NCBI GenBank assembly: GCA_026545765.1 | Contig: CM048840.1 | Span: 14,760,765 to 14,824,764 of the forward strand | Length of the DNA: 64,000 nucleotides | Source: Plantago major | Lineage: Eukaryota > Streptophyta > Magnoliopsida > Lamiales > Plantaginaceae | Reading direction: 5' to 3' | Part shown: positions 23,613 through 37,044 of the stretch, piece after piece | Layout: every line of letters begins with the position of its first letter | Numbering within the stretch: position 1 is the first letter of the stretch | Position numbers and translations under genes: made by a program | Notes under the pieces: model-generated | What the model was told of the DNA's origin: nothing | Database searches by the model: none | The model's input: the letters and a program-made list of their open reading frames with translations, nothing else

Positions 23613-24624
23613 TTTCGTCGGCCCGAACTTCTTTTATCAAATTATTATCCCCTTCTTCTTTCACAGGTGATAAGTAGACAGGAGTATTGGTAACTTTCTA
23701 TTATTTACACTCTACTCCCCTATCTTCTATGATACTACAAGTGGGACGGAGGAAGTGGTGTAACATTTCTAAATGTGTAGTTGTGTACTATATATGGCAC
23801 AGGAGAAGGGGCTAAATTGTTACGTTTTGTTTCGTTGTATGAGTATGTTGCGAGCATTTTTATGATATTTAACACCTCTATATATTTGGTTAAACATTTT
23901 GTCTATTTATGTCAAACAGTAGCAAGTTATGTTGCCAACCTTTGATAAGTGATGGTATGTGGATCCTTATTAGTTGTTGCGGTATTACAATTATTGTCTA
24001 TATTGTTATATCTAATGAAACGGAAAAATCGTACTCGTAGTTACGAGTCGTTTAACATGTGTCTTTAAGCGTATGTTAAGTTGATTATATTGTTACGAAA
24101 CCCATATGAATGAAGATTCATTTTTACAGTATGATAGGATCACAATATCAGGTATAAAAACAATATGAAGTGAGAACGAATTAGTATAGCGTAGATAATA
24201 AAAAACATTAAATGTGACATTAGCGACAATTTGGATTGAAAAACAACATCAAATACGTCCAGAAGAAGTTTTATGTTGAACGACAGAGTATGGATCTATA
24301 TAATCATCTTCTTGTTATTATTCCATGAAAATGTTGAAGTAAATCTACAATATGTAAATAATTGTAATATCTTGAATCTCAGATCGTTTAAAATTGAGAA
24401 TGATAAATAGTGTCTCCCACCTTCATATAGTATAAGTTATTTTGGACGATACCAAAATCAAATCCGTAAAAGCTCTTCTAAAAAACGAACAATAGCACAC
24501 ATAAATGAAATAAACCGGGGTGGTAAATGCAATTTGCAAATAAATTTGGGCCAAATAGCACATTCATAGTTTCCAGAAGTTCCATAAAAAGTTCCCACTA
24601 GACTTCCTTGGTCCTTGTTTGTTT
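23613..24624. promoter_or_regulatory. Intergenic between divergent trmL and SURP/G-patch genes
   Basis: About 1 kb separates the two divergent transcription units. A fragment GGGACGGAGGAAGT near 23740 resembles a Stowaway end without its partner. The small minus open frame at 24458-24649 has no recognisable features. Confidence 0.4.
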
Positions 24625-25518
24625 TCAGCGGCTCACGAAAATTCACCAAATACTCTGTCCGTACGAATTCACTGGTTTCTTCTCGAATCCAATATCAGAT
24701 TAAGGTCCGATCAGCTCATCGATTATCAATCGTACTGTGATAGATCGCCTCTGGTAAGCAATCAATTATGCTTTGAATTGTCTGATGATGAACTTAGGGT
24801 TTTGATTTGGTACTATGCTTTTTGGCTTTCCGAATTTGATGGGATTGAATTATTGCGTTTTCTGTTTTACGATCGGAGTATTTTAATTCCTTTGCCTGAA
24901 AGAGAAAAAAAGCTGGGAATTTGAATGCTTGTTTTAGATGTCCAATTAGTTATTGAATGTTGAGTTGTTCATCTCTCTGCGATTCGTTACATATGTTTGA
25001 TCAAACGTCCCTGTTATATGAGCATCTTTTTACTGAATATGGTGCATATGTCTATCTGCTTAAAGTTCGCTTATTTTTGCAACTTAGAAATTGGCAGTAG
25101 ATTATCTCAGGCTGCATTGTAGTGTGTGGTGGCTGGCTCTTTTGTATCTTTTTCATGACCTATGCTCCACAAAACTAGTCTTTTATGAGGAGGGTACATC
25201 GTTGCTATGTATATACTTATTTGAAAATAGTTTCAAGTATCATTAGGCTGATGCACCTTTAGCATCATTGATCTTTTTAAAATTATGAAATACATCTACT
25301 CTGTCCTTACTGTGTTATGTAATCCGTTGAGGAAAAAATTCGGATACTTTTGCGTCTGTGACACATGTAGTGTTAACTATCTTTTGGCATAAAAGTATGA
25401 GACTGATACTTGATTGTGAGTCGGAATGGTGTAGTTGCCAACTTAGCGATTCAAATGTATTGAGCTTGACTGTCAAGTAGTGGCTAATTATTGTATAGCA
25501 GCAAATCAGATTTGGCAG
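24625..25518 (+). promoter_or_regulatory. 5' leader exon and leader intron of the SURP/G-patch gene
   Basis: The leader exon ends at 24753 (CCTCTG/GTAAGC) and the intron ends with TTTGGCAG at 25518, seven bases before the ATG. The open frame at 24619-24924 runs through this donor and is not a gene. Confidence 0.6.
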
Positions 25519-25525
25519 TTAGACA

Positions 25526-28126
25526 ATGGATAAAGGAACAGATCCGAGCTTATTTGCCAATGATGGATCCTTTATGGAGAGGTTTAAGCAGCTTCAAGCA
25601 GAAAAGGAGAAGGAGAAGAAGGAAGTAGCGGAAAAATCTAAATCAGGATCTAGTACATTTGTAACCTCAACTCCAAAGACAATCATTAGTAAACCGAAAA
25701 TGGAATTTAAGTCCAGTGGGTCAGGAAGGACAAGCCAAGCGCCTTCAAATGGAAAACTTGCTTTCAGTCTAAAACAAAAATCAAAACTTGTTTCTCCTCC
25801 TGTTAAGTTTGATGAGGATGAGGATGAAGGTGAAAGAGGCGCTGGAAATTCCTCAGATGATGGACCAATGAAACGGCCAAGGTTAAGCCAGCATGATGAT
25901 TCCAATCGGTTGGCAAAACAAGTTGATGTTGGTAATAACTTATCTTTTTTTTCTTTCGCTTCTATAAAATGCTAGTGAAGTGATGTAGAATCTACATGTC
26001 CCTTGAGGAGGCATACTTAAAATATATGGGATGCTGTGTCACATTTGGATTTAAACTGATGTGTGTGGCTTCAGTTATTATGTCCTTTTTCAGATTAGCA
26101 GCTATAGTAATGAACTTTTTGATTTGTTAATTGGTTGCACATGAGAAACCCTTCTTATCCATGAATTTGATATCATATTATGTGTTGCATTGCTGAGTCT
26201 ACCGATAAGTATATTTTGCAAAAGACCATGTTACAATCATTTATACTATAAGAAGTGTATATTGATCATTTTTGTACTATGATATTGAGTGAATCTAATT
26301 AGCCAACCCTCCTGTGTCATTCCCTGGACAAATTCTTTTAATCTTGTCAACTTGTCGAATTCCCGTTCATTGTCTGAACAGCTTCCTTCTTAATCATTTC
26401 CCTTTTATTACTTTGAAATGATCCCCCCGGCCCAGTCGCTTCATCCTTTGCAAAATATTTTTTAACGCATCGTATTGCTGTGTACTACTTGCGTCTTAGT
26501 TTAGGCTATATGTCAAGTTTTGTTTGCCTGAGCTGGTGGATAAGGACAAGGCATTCTTGAATTACTTTTACCTGATGAATGCAGCTTGTACTTAAGTCCT
26601 TACCAACATTGGTGGAAAGAGATGTTGACTGAAAGATTTGGAAATTTTGGCAGCCTGCTACAAGTGTAATTTACATTCACTTGTTCATGCCCTCGGTATT
26701 AATCAGTTCTTTAAGTGAAATGCAGCACCACCTTCTCCAAGTGATCCTACAGTGAAAAATGTTGCTGATAGATTGGCAATTTTTGTGGCCAAGAATGGAA
26801 GGCAGTTAGAGCATTTGACTAGGCAAAAGAATCCTGGAGATACTCCTTTCAAGTATGTTTCTTTTGTTTTCGTTTTTGTGTCTTTTTTGTGTATGATTGT
26901 TGTCCCATCAAATAGCTTCAGTGTTGGCCGTTATCTCACTTTGAACTGGAGAAAGAATACTTAATTTATCAGTATATATATACTCTGGTTTTAGATTTAT
27001 AGGTAGCAGTCGTGGAACAAAGCATTTTCTTCTTGATTAATTCCTTTCCTAATATTATTCGCTTGTGCATAACTGATCAATTAGCTCAAAATTATATCTG
27101 CCGCTTCATCATAGAAGCCTGCTTTCCTTTTGGAACCGAATGCCCTAGTTTGGAACCTCAGCTGTTTGCATTTCGTTCTTTTCTCCAAACCATAAAAGAA
27201 ATGAATGATGGTGGTCTTTTCCGGCGGTTCCTATTTGATTTTATTGTGCAATTTATGTTTTAAAGTAATATCTCTAAGTAATGGTGTGGCCTCCTGGTAC
27301 TACACCAACTGCCATTTTCAAGAATATATCGGTGAAGAGATTTAGAAAGTTTACTATTTGTGATATTGAAATTCAAATAGAAGGTGACACAACTTTGATG
27401 TTGGAGTAAAATAGGCTTTGTACATTCTTATAGTACTTTAAATTCTGTTCCTTTTATGTTTACTATAGGTACCGGGTACCTGCGTGATTCTGATATATTT
27501 TTGTTGCCTGTAGGTTTTTATACGATGAAAGCTGTTCAGATTACAAATATTATGAGTATCGGGTTACCGAAGAGGAAAAAACTTTGTCCCAAACCAGGGA
27601 TTCACAGGCATCACACAGTGGTTAGTACATTGATTTGGGACTGGGATGATGTTTATAATTTGATTATTTACCAAGTAAAATTGCTAAGCGCTTCATAATC
27701 AACCATTTGAATAATGATTCATGGCCACTGGCAAGGACACTTCATCCTTGGTTTTTGTTAGCTTAGAATAATAGAAGCTAGGCTCAGATTTGTAACTACA
27801 AACTTCAAAGAGGTAGACCAATTGTACATTCTTTTCTGTGGCTGAAGTAGATCATGGCCAAACCTAAAGATGTGAAAAGAATGCACTCTAGCTGGCGTCC
27901 TGTAGGGACGTATTCGGGTTTCGTCTTAGTGCTTGTTTTTCATTATTAGTGATGTGAATCTTTCTATACCCAATAATGTACTGTGTGTGCTTTCTAGAGC
28001 AGTGAAATATTTTAGTCTCAGCTTAGTGCACAATACTTTGGTTGTAACTTGTAAATGATGTAAATATTACCTAACCTAATTCTTTGCTCTTCTGGTTTTT
28101 ATTCTTTTCTTTACCTAAATCTTACC

Positions 28127-28163
<37 letters not shown>

Positions 28164-29590
28164 ATCTAATTTCTTTTATTACTTGGTGATTAGGCACTAC
28201 AACTCCACTGACTGGTTCTCAGAGATCGCATCATTCGAATTCGAGGTTTCAAACCCCAGCTCCAGCTTCATACGAGCCCCCTGAAAATAGATCCTCTACC
28301 TATGCATCATCTCAAATGGCATTTGGGAATTCTGGTACCTTTTCCCTTTATATTATGCTAAAGAAAACCTGTTTTCATGCGTTTGCTTGCAATGCTTGAT
28401 CTAGTGTATCTTGGGATGAATAATTTTCCGGTCTTAGTTGCTTCAAATAAATCTCTACTATGTCTCAGGAAAAAAAGTTAATGTTGGTCATTTGCTTTAT
28501 TGACTTGAAGGAACTTCATAGTGTTAATACCTTGTCAGAAGAATTTCCATGTGCTAGTGTGTTATAGTAGTTTTAATTGTCATGAGATGTTTCCCAGTAC
28601 AATCAAAACCTGGTCTTATATCTAGCCAAATTCTTGTAGTTGAATCAAGTGCACCACGTGGATCCGACCCATTAGCCATGATGGAATACTATATGAAGAA
28701 AGCAGCGCAAGAGGAGAAACTTAGGGCTCCTAAAGCCTCCAAAGATGAAATGCCGCCTCCTGCTTCCCTCCTCCAAGGTCAGGATTGTTTCCTACATCTT
28801 TTTCTTTTGTACCTTTCTGAAACTTGATATTTCTCTTAATTAACTATATACTACTCTCTTTTTGAGACTACGACTTGACTCATCATTCAGAGGTTCATTC
28901 TTCATTAATACGTGTGGCAGGTCCACCTAAGAAAGGACATCACATGGGTGATTATATTCCTCCTGAAGAGCTTGAGAAGTTCTTAGCTACCTGTAATGAC
29001 GTGCATGCAACAAAAGCTGCCAGAGAAGCTGCAGAGAGAAATGCAATTCAGGCTGATAATGTCGGTCATAAACTTCTGTCTAAAATGGGTTGGAAAGAAG
29101 GTATGTGCACGTGTGTTCATGTATATACTCTTTAGTAATTCTGTTCCATTTGTTGCATGCTTTTGGGATCCGTTCTGTAAGTATCAAATTTCCTTGCATT
29201 TTCAATCAAAGACCTTCAAACCCTCCTGATCATTTTTCCCAACTTTGAAATACAGGTGAGGGCCTAGGTAGTTCCAGAAGTGGTATTGCAGCTCCAATTA
29301 TGGCTGGTGATGTGAAGAAAGATAACTTGGGAGTTGGTGCCCATGCTCCTGGCGAGGTTACTGCTGAGGATGACATTTACGAGCAGTATAAGAAACGAAT
29401 GATGCTTGGTTATAAATACAGGCCAAATCCCTTGGTACAGTTACTTTTACCAGCAGTTTGGCAGCTGCTTACTGTAGTCATCTGTTTTCTGTGGGATTTA
29501 CATTCAGTATAAGCTAGAGTGCTTTCATAAGAGTTAGCTGACCTCTCTTTGTTTGACTTGCAGAATAATCCACGAAAGCAATATTACTAA
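25526..29590 (+). CDS. SURP and G-patch domain protein (SUGP1-like splicing factor)
   Basis: Eight coding exons: 25526-25931, 26726-26852, 27514-27620, 28194-28334, 28598-28777, 28921-29100, 29256-29434, 29564-29590. Phases all agree, giving 448 aa. The N-terminus is Lys/Ser-rich with an acidic DEDEDEGE patch. The SURP (SWAP) domain spans about 146-190 (VADRLAIFVAKNGRQLE...NPGDTPFKFLYD). The G-patch spans about 365-410 (NVGHKLLSKMGWKEGEGLG). The protein ends KYRPNPLNNPRKQYY. SURP modules bind SF1-type splicing factors and G-patches activate DEAH helicases, so a nuclear role at branch-site or early spliceosome steps is likely by homology. The last coding exon is only 27 nt including the stop. 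No lesion is seen. Confidence 0.94.
28128..28160 (+). repeat. (TG)n microsatellite in an intron
   Basis: About 16 TG units near the 3' end of intron 3 of the SURP/G-patch gene, some 33 bp before the acceptor at 28193. Confidence 0.95.
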
Positions 29591-31937
29591 GAAGATAACT
29601 TCTCAGATGAAATGGTCTGCAAGATACCCGTCTGCCTTTCAGATTAATGAAATGGTTATAGTTGAAGCTGCTTGCTTTTTGTTTATTTCTTCGTTTCAGT
29701 TCAATTGTATTGTATTAAAATCATGGTACTACAGTGTGACCATTCATTCTAAACAAAGCATATCAGAATGGATGAATATGTTACTTATTATTTGCCTACA
29801 TTATTGGACAACTTATTTTACAAACCCTCGGTAAAAAGTTGCTCGGGTTTTCCTCGCCTGCCTCCCTTTTCGTCTCTGCATTGGCAGCTAGCCAAAGTGT
29901 GTGCATCGGTGCATATTTGTTTGCTGAAACTCTAAGCCAAGTTTTTTGTATCTATGTGACCGACCTGGGTTGAATTTTGAGCATTCAATCTCAACGTCAA
30001 TGCTTTTAAGCATGTTCAACGCAAGACTTTTGAAATGTATTGGTGATAAGAAGTCTTCTTTGTGTGTTCCTATTGTAAACGTATGAATTATGAAGATTTC
30101 TATTTTGTAGTCTATAAATAATTGAAAATCAAAAGAAGCTTTTTGTATTTTTCAATATTCCCAAGTTTCAACCTATTTCCAACGTTTGGAGAAGTCAGCA
30201 AAAATTTCTAGCCATTAGTTAGTGGGAACATAGCTCAAGAATGGAGCATCTTGATTCTTGAGGCCCAGCTAGGATAGCAATTGGTGTGAATTTGCTGAAC
30301 ACAATTTGCATTTCACGTGAATTTCACTTCTATCTGGTTCTCCTTTGATGCTTAAAGCTAATGGTAATATTCGAACTAAGCCGAGTGTATCATTCTACTG
30401 AGTTCGATTCGAACAATTCTTGATTCCAAACTCAACTCGTAACAATGGGTTAGTGTGCAAGCTTTGAGCCTCATGAACAAGGTCAAGGTAGACTGGATAC
30501 AAATGGCGGGAGAGTATATTGAGTATATTTCATTTTTGGAAAAGAAAAAAATACGTGGGTATAAAACATATATTTAAGTCGACTCGTAGTTATTTTAAAA
30601 ATACAAAAGTTGACTCGTAGTTTCATGTGAAAGGTGTAATTTTAAAAGTTTGTTAAGTTGTGAATAGATGTTAAATTTTTTATTATATATTACGTTGTTT
30701 CTGACTTATCTTTTTGTAATGTATGAAATTAGGTAATAGAATAAAAAATGAGAATTAGAGTAGAGATGGAATATCTGCTTATGCATTAATTCAATCAATA
30801 AGCAATCTCTCCTTTTTTAACTTATAAACAACTTTTGAGCCAACAAAACACTTGAATTTTGTTAGTGATGTGTCAGTTCAATCTCATAATTTCCCTTTAG
30901 AAACTTTTCTTGTATGTGATTGTCCAGATTAGCAGAACCATATTTATTTATTGGGAAAATTGGTTCCATAGACTAATTTTGCACCCAAGTTTGCAAAAAA
31001 GGTCTACAGTGTTTTGGTGCTTTCAAATAAAGGTCAAATGCTACATTCAACTGTATTGGTAGAGTCATGTCTGATTGGATACATGTTACAATATTCTGAT
31101 CGGATTGTATTAACTCTACTACTGATACATTGTATTAGTAGAAGTAAATGTCTGATCCATTGTATGTAGCTTATAAATACAATGAATCGCCAGAAATTGT
31201 TTAGACTTTTTATGAATAAATTGTTTGGTTGGTCTCTCCTTGTTCTCTACCCTTATTTATTTATTCGGATAAGTTCATGGATCAGAATCTGTTAGTGGGT
31301 CCAAATGCTTGGCGGATTATGGACCTCAGAATATATGGTCCATGATATTAGTGGTGGGCCCAGTGCAATTTAATTAATATGTCAGGGACTGTAGAGTGAA
31401 GTAACTCGGATCCGATTCATCCAATCCGAATCAGCAATAAATAATAAATAATGCTTAAAACAACTAAAAACTGAAAACAATATGCTCCCACCATATCAGA
31501 TCAATATCACGCGCAAGATTCAATGGCGGTTTTGGTGTTGATCTCTCTTGTGACTTCAATAAAGGCCAGTTTTGTAGACAAAATGAGAAAAAAGTCTTGA
31601 ATTTTGAAGGATTAGTGAATTCAAATGAATATTACTATATGTAATGATCAATATTGAACAGGTATTTGATGGTAATTCCTTTTCAACTTAATTACTTTAT
31701 ATTTCTATCTAACCTACTCATTTGCTCTCCGTACTTGTTTTAATCATGGTGAGCATAAATTACCAAGTGAAAGTGAAACTGAAACTTTGTTTAATCATGG
31801 TGGGCATAAATTTGACACATTGAATTCGTGTGTTATCTGGTAAAGGTACAGTATCAATTTAATTAAGGAAGTTTGATTGGGATTTAAACAGATAGTTTTA
31901 AAATCGATTAAAATTAAGTAAACCTGGTTAAAATATA
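29591..31937. other. 3' UTR and intergenic DNA
   Basis: The SURP/G-patch 3' UTR occupies the first few hundred bases. At about 31160-31240 a promoter-like GCTTATAAATACAATG is followed by a TTTATGAATAAATTG polyadenylation-like region. That order suggests part of an LTR, but no terminal repeats were found. Confidence 0.35.
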
Positions 31938-32454
31938 TACTCCCTCCATTCCATTAGAAACTTTTCATTTTTTCATTTTACACGTTCCATTAAAAACATT
32001 CAATTTACTTTTATGGAACCCACTATCCTCATTATTACTCTCTCCGTTTCACTAAAAGTGTTACAATTTTTCATTTTGCGCGTTTCACTAAAAATGTTAC
32101 ATTTACTTTTATGGAAATTAGTTTTATAATAAAACTCATTTCTAACCACACATTTTTGGGCCCACATGTACTTTTTCACTTAATTAATATCTCATACTCG
32201 TTCTCCACCACATATTTTTGGGGATCACATACTTCTATACATTTTCCTTAAAAATTGTGTCCAACACAATTGTTTCAATTTTAGTGAAACGGAGGGAGTA
32301 ATATTTTAATCACTCTCTTTCATACTTTATCAATTCTTTTTCTTAATTTTTACCATACAATTATTACTTTATCTATATAAACCATTTTTTACTTAAACAT
32401 CTTAAAATTTGTGTAAAAAACAAATAGCAAGTTATCTTTGCAATGGAGGAAGTA
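31938..32454. mobile_element. Stowaway MITE (outer) split by a second MITE
   Basis: TA target sites lie at 31938-31939 and 32453-32454. The left end reads CTCCCTCCATTCCATTAG; the right end in reverse reads CTTCCTCCATTGCAAAG. The element is interrupted by the complete Stowaway at 32036-32300. Confidence 0.8.
32036..32300. mobile_element. Stowaway MITE nested in an older one
   Basis: TA flanks at 32036-32037 and 32299-32300. Ends CTCTCTCCGTTTCACTAAAA and, in reverse, CTCCCTCCGTTTCACTAAAA match at 18 of the first 20 bases or better. It lies wholly inside the outer Stowaway at 31938-32454, so it is the younger insertion. Confidence 0.88.
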
Positions 32455-33037
32455 TTTTTAAGTGTTTTCAACCATGTTTTGTTCGTTTTAATCGATTGCC
32501 AATCAATATTTACTTATTATAGACAGAGGATCATCCTATTTTAATGGAAGAAAATTAAATAGTTTTAGTAGTACTAAATTAACTGATTATTCCGTCCAGA
32601 ACAGTAAACACAGTAACATTATAGTACTTTACACCTCCTATAAAATCTCCATTGAACAGCACAAGTGGATCAGAGTGGACTTTATAATTCATACTCCTAT
32701 GACTTTCTTTCTTGGTAAGACATTGAAGAATTAATGGAAGTGGACCATCCATCAGGATTCAATTCAAGACCGCGCAAATAATTTTGAAACCTGCTGCTCT
32801 TACCATAGCTTGTTTTCAATAGGTGGTTTAGCTAGCTAATAATAATGCATTGAAACACATTTCCAATGACATACCTATCACAAATTAATTGAGATTCAAC
32901 CATTTTGATCGGCGAAAATACTCTCATTCTACTATATGAGTGACATATTGATTTAAAAAATGAAAAACTGTGTGCTTTCTTAACGCATTTTGTCCTCATT
33001 TCAAAATTAATCAACAACGGATACATTTAACTTTTGA

Positions 33038-33453
33038 CCGATTGTTTGGTATAGAGTTAAAAAAGTGAGTTAAGGAAAATTTTTAGTTGATGAATAGTAA
33101 CTAAGTTAAAGGTAATTTATAAAAAATAATGTTTGAAATAGAGTTAAACACTTATAGGGTTTATAGGGTTGTTATATAGGGTGTGTAAGAATACATTGAT
33201 ATGTGTAAGAAAGAAGTGATGTGTTTGATAATTTTTAAGGTTATTTGATTGGTTTAGATATTGTTTGATTGATTTAAAATTATTGGTTTGATTGAAAAAA
33301 TAAAGAGGAAGTAAGAGTAGGGTAGAAAGGGAATGATGATTGTTTAGTGGAGAAAAAATTGAGTTAAATTTTTTACTGTAGAAGATACAAAATAAACACC
33401 TGAAACATTGTAACGGATGAATAGTCCGTTTAAGTTGTATACCAAACATCCGG
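33038..33453. mobile_element. MITE with GTTTGGTATA terminal repeats
   Basis: Left end CCGATTGTTTGGTATAGAG and right end in reverse CCGGATGTTTGGTATACAA are inverted repeats about 23 bp long. The left 220 bp recur at 7654-7875. Terminal sequence suggests a hAT- or PIF-type MITE, but no clear target duplication was found. Confidence 0.65.
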
Positions 33454-34660
33454 TGAGTTGTTACCATTAGAGTTCTTAAATGAAAGAAAATCTTATTTGA
33501 TATGGTTAGTATTATCCGCGATCTAATGGTTGTGGGCCGTAGGGTACTTGTAAAAGTGTTAGTTTCACCAGCGAGCCTTTGGTCAGGCCGGAGTTGAATT
33601 TAACATACCCTTAGGAAAAATATGCAAATTTAGAGTAATACATATTGTGTACGTAAGTATGGTGATGTGTATATAGTCAATTGGTGTTGCGCTTATATAG
33701 ATGGGCTTATGCCCCATTCATGCGCTTGGGCCAATGTAATGTTGGCTATATCGCTTCCTTACTCTACACGTAGACTAAGACCCTTTTATACGAAAATAGT
33801 AGTCAAAAAAAGTTTCTACACGATAAATCGAGATTGGAACAGAGTGATTATATGACTAGGAAGGAAACACAGCTACACAAGTCTATAGTTTCTCATTTCT
33901 GATTTATGTTCCAAATGCATCAACTTGGTTGTAGAAGTTTTCATGGAGTCTATGTCATTATGTGAACATAAATCATTGAATAGTATGGGGGCATGATTCA
34001 TATGAAATTAAAGAATTATTGAACTCTAATTCTAAGAAGAAGGAGAAGAAAACAAAATGTCACTTTCCAAATTCTCAGCAGGATACATGAACCTTCATTA
34101 AATAATAACAGGCCTTGTTTCGCAGAAGGGCTCGAATTATTAAATATTTAGAATGTACTGTATTAATTTTGATGAGTTTTCAATAGTCAAGCAAATAGTA
34201 CTCTACTAAACACTGTAGTAAATTTAATTATTAAAAGAATGCGACACTTCAACAAACTCGACCTTTAGCATTAAACCAATTTCAACCTGGTCATGGTCAA
34301 AACTTTGTACAAGCTATTACCATTTACACGATAACCTCAACATTTATGTTTTACTTGGCTCCTCTTTTAGTTGTATTAGTTTATAAGCTAAGTTTAACGA
34401 TTTTATATTTCAAAATAAACGTGTTGTATTGGTTTGATTCATCTTTATTTTTTTATAAGCTAAGTTATCATTTATGTATATATATACACTATTGATAATT
34501 GGCAACTCTGGTTTATCTAATAAGATTACTATACACCTTCATAAAAACCAATTAGTTTATCGACTACGCTCAGCTACTAACTACATTATCATGTATTTGA
34601 AAATTAATTTGCTACATAGTGCCTATTTAAACTTCGCGTCTGTTTGGTAGCTTGTGTTTT
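33454..34660. other. Intergenic, nothing recognised
   Basis: AT-rich; the short plus frame 33667-33855 has no recognisable features. Confidence 0.4.
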
Positions 34661-35124
34661 AAACAATGTGTTTGCTTACATGCCACCATTATCAGCGAAC
34701 AATATTACACTAGTATTATGTGTGTGAGCCCAAATGGCCTGGTATGAGCCTTGGTCAACTTGTGGTCTGGTCGCTACATATGTTGATAGATCGATAATCA
34801 AGGTTTATTCTCTCAAAGCGTCGTACTTTGTAAATTTTCGTATGGCCCTCGGGGAATTCCCACTAACTTATTGAAGAATTTTTACAGTTCCATTTAACGA
34901 AATAACAAGCTGATGAGTTCCTATTTCATTTTGTCAATGAACCTCCCAATGAAATTCGTCGTAACACTCGTAATGATCAGCTTTACAAAAGATCCATTTT
35001 GTTCTAAGAGATCGTAGCATTGGGCATTATAAAACCCAATTCAGTACTTCTTCGATCTACCTTAATAATGACTATACCCAAAGGGTCGTACTGGTCTTGA
35101 ACGATTAGTAGTCAGGTCGTTACA
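34661..35124 (-). mobile_element. LTR-terminal fragments (minus orientation)
   Basis: On the minus strand from 35124 the sequence reads TGTAACGACCTGACTAC and from 34778 TGTAGCGACCAGACCAC. Each is followed within about 60 bp by a CCTTTGGG/CCATTTGGG block, as in the LTR ending at 1466. These look like two decayed LTR starts of one family. The other ends were not located. Confidence 0.45.
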
Positions 35125-37039
35125 AATATAGTGAATACTAAGTCTGGATATTTGAGATTTTAGGATTGAAAATTCGGGGTCGAGAGAGCAATGCTTACCA
35201 CTACCGTTAAAATCCTAATAAAATATCATCTCTTTTTTACTCGTTATCAATCTCAATTTCATCTCAAAATTATATGTTGAAATTCGGGAATTATTCCCAT
35301 TCGGGTCGATTGGGATTCGTCCAACCCCCACCCCTAAAGACGGGTATGGAGTTTTAGTTTTAATTGATAATCATTTTAATATTAATAGAGTTGAGAAAAA
35401 GAATGTCAAAATGAGTATAGGGTTTTAACTTAATTGGTAACTGGAAAGCATTGTGAAGGATGATTATATATACTGAATTGGATTGAGATTCATATACTTT
35501 TGCTTTGTTGACTTTAGTTAGTGAAGGTCAGATGATTAAATTGAACAAATAATGGATTAAGATCGTACTTTTGCCAGATATTTTGCACTCGGTGTTTCAT
35601 TAGCATATTGTCAACCATTTAAAGTCAACTGTGTAAATAAATTTACCTACCTGTACATGAAGGACAGCAAAATGTTTGACTGTTGACCTGGAGACATTAG
35701 GAATTAATTCATGCTGATATCTTTATGTTATGAGAAAAGGCAAAATAAGAAAAGAACCGAAGGATAGTGTACCATCCGATCAGTCGTTTCATCATGTTAT
35801 TGAATATTGAAGTGCCTTATAATATTCACGTAAGTATACAATACGTATATGTTAAAATACGTGTAAATATAATTCAACTCGTTAAACATTCGTGACTTTT
35901 TAGCATTACAGTATAACAACATCAGAATAATTGGCAAAAAGTTCATATCTTTGTTATTTTGTAATACATCCTAAAGTAACAAGTCACAACTTAAGCCATT
36001 AGTTAAGCAAGTAGTAACCACGTTAATGTTATAGTATCATCACATATTTTTCAGCAAAAAGATACTTTTGCCATAAAATTTCAAATGCGGGTGGATTGGA
36101 GACATATTTTCATGATAAATTAAAGACACTAGGCAATTTTCCACATATATTGTTGCAATAAGTGATGAACATATATGACTGGATTATACTAATCAATTAA
36201 TTGATTGATCCGTAAATTTTTAACTACTAATTAAAGTATAGTTGTCAAAAGTCGAGTAACCTGTCTGCCCCTTCCCAGTATCCACTTGTGTGATGAAAAA
36301 AAGATGAATTGATTACTCCAAATAAAGGTCACTTAACCCGTAAGCCAAGTATTCTATGCTTCCAAGACTTTTTCCTCTTCAATAATTTATAGTTTCATTC
36401 GGACCGTTTATTAAGTATTCGTTTAAAAATAGTTTTAGAAGTTAATAAATAATATAAATAGTGAAGAAAAGGTGAATTAAATGTAATTGGAGAACATCAG
36501 ATTTTATTAGAGTCGTTAAACAGAAACATAAAATGAAGTAGTAATTTAAAGGCATCAATTATTAACAGACATATATAACTACCCTTGACCATGATCAGTT
36601 GCCATTGCCAACCCACAAATTAAACATAAAATAATGAAGCTGGTAACGTGTTAGTAAGACAAAACCCCATGTTCGCGTATTTTTTAAGAACTTGTGTTGC
36701 GCGATATATTTTATGATTTAAAGAGATAAACACAATGCATGACATATTTTTAGAAAACTGAATAAAATTAAGTGTCACGAATGAACTGGATTTGTTTTCA
36801 TGACTGGGCTGTATGTTTTTAGTCTCCAGGAACATGATAGACAACTGGAAATGTCAGGCTAATTCGTTTTCTTAATATAAAATCAGCTAATATGAATCAC
36901 AAATTCTCATAATAAACGGTCTTTAGTTAATTTAACTAAAAACGGGACTGTTTTGCAATTTACTATTAAATTTTTAACCTATTTTCGCGGATCCTCTCGC
37001 GGATTCGGGTCAGTACCGTTTTCATCACGGATCAGGTAT
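35125..37039. other. Intergenic, nothing recognised
   Basis: AT-rich. Minus frame 36620-36844 has no recognisable domain. The last 80 bp (36960-37040) are GC-richer and lead to a TATA-like GTATATAAG at the retrotransposon junction. Confidence 0.4.
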
Positions 37040-37044
37040 ATAAG

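Noticed and set aside
24619-24924. 101-codon open frame before the SURP/G-patch gene
   Set aside because: Runs through the leader-exon donor (CTG/GTAAGC) into an intron; no recognisable features.
27012-27263. Open frame inside an intron of the SURP/G-patch gene
   Set aside because: Lies wholly between the exons ending 26852 and starting 27514, and has no recognisable domain.
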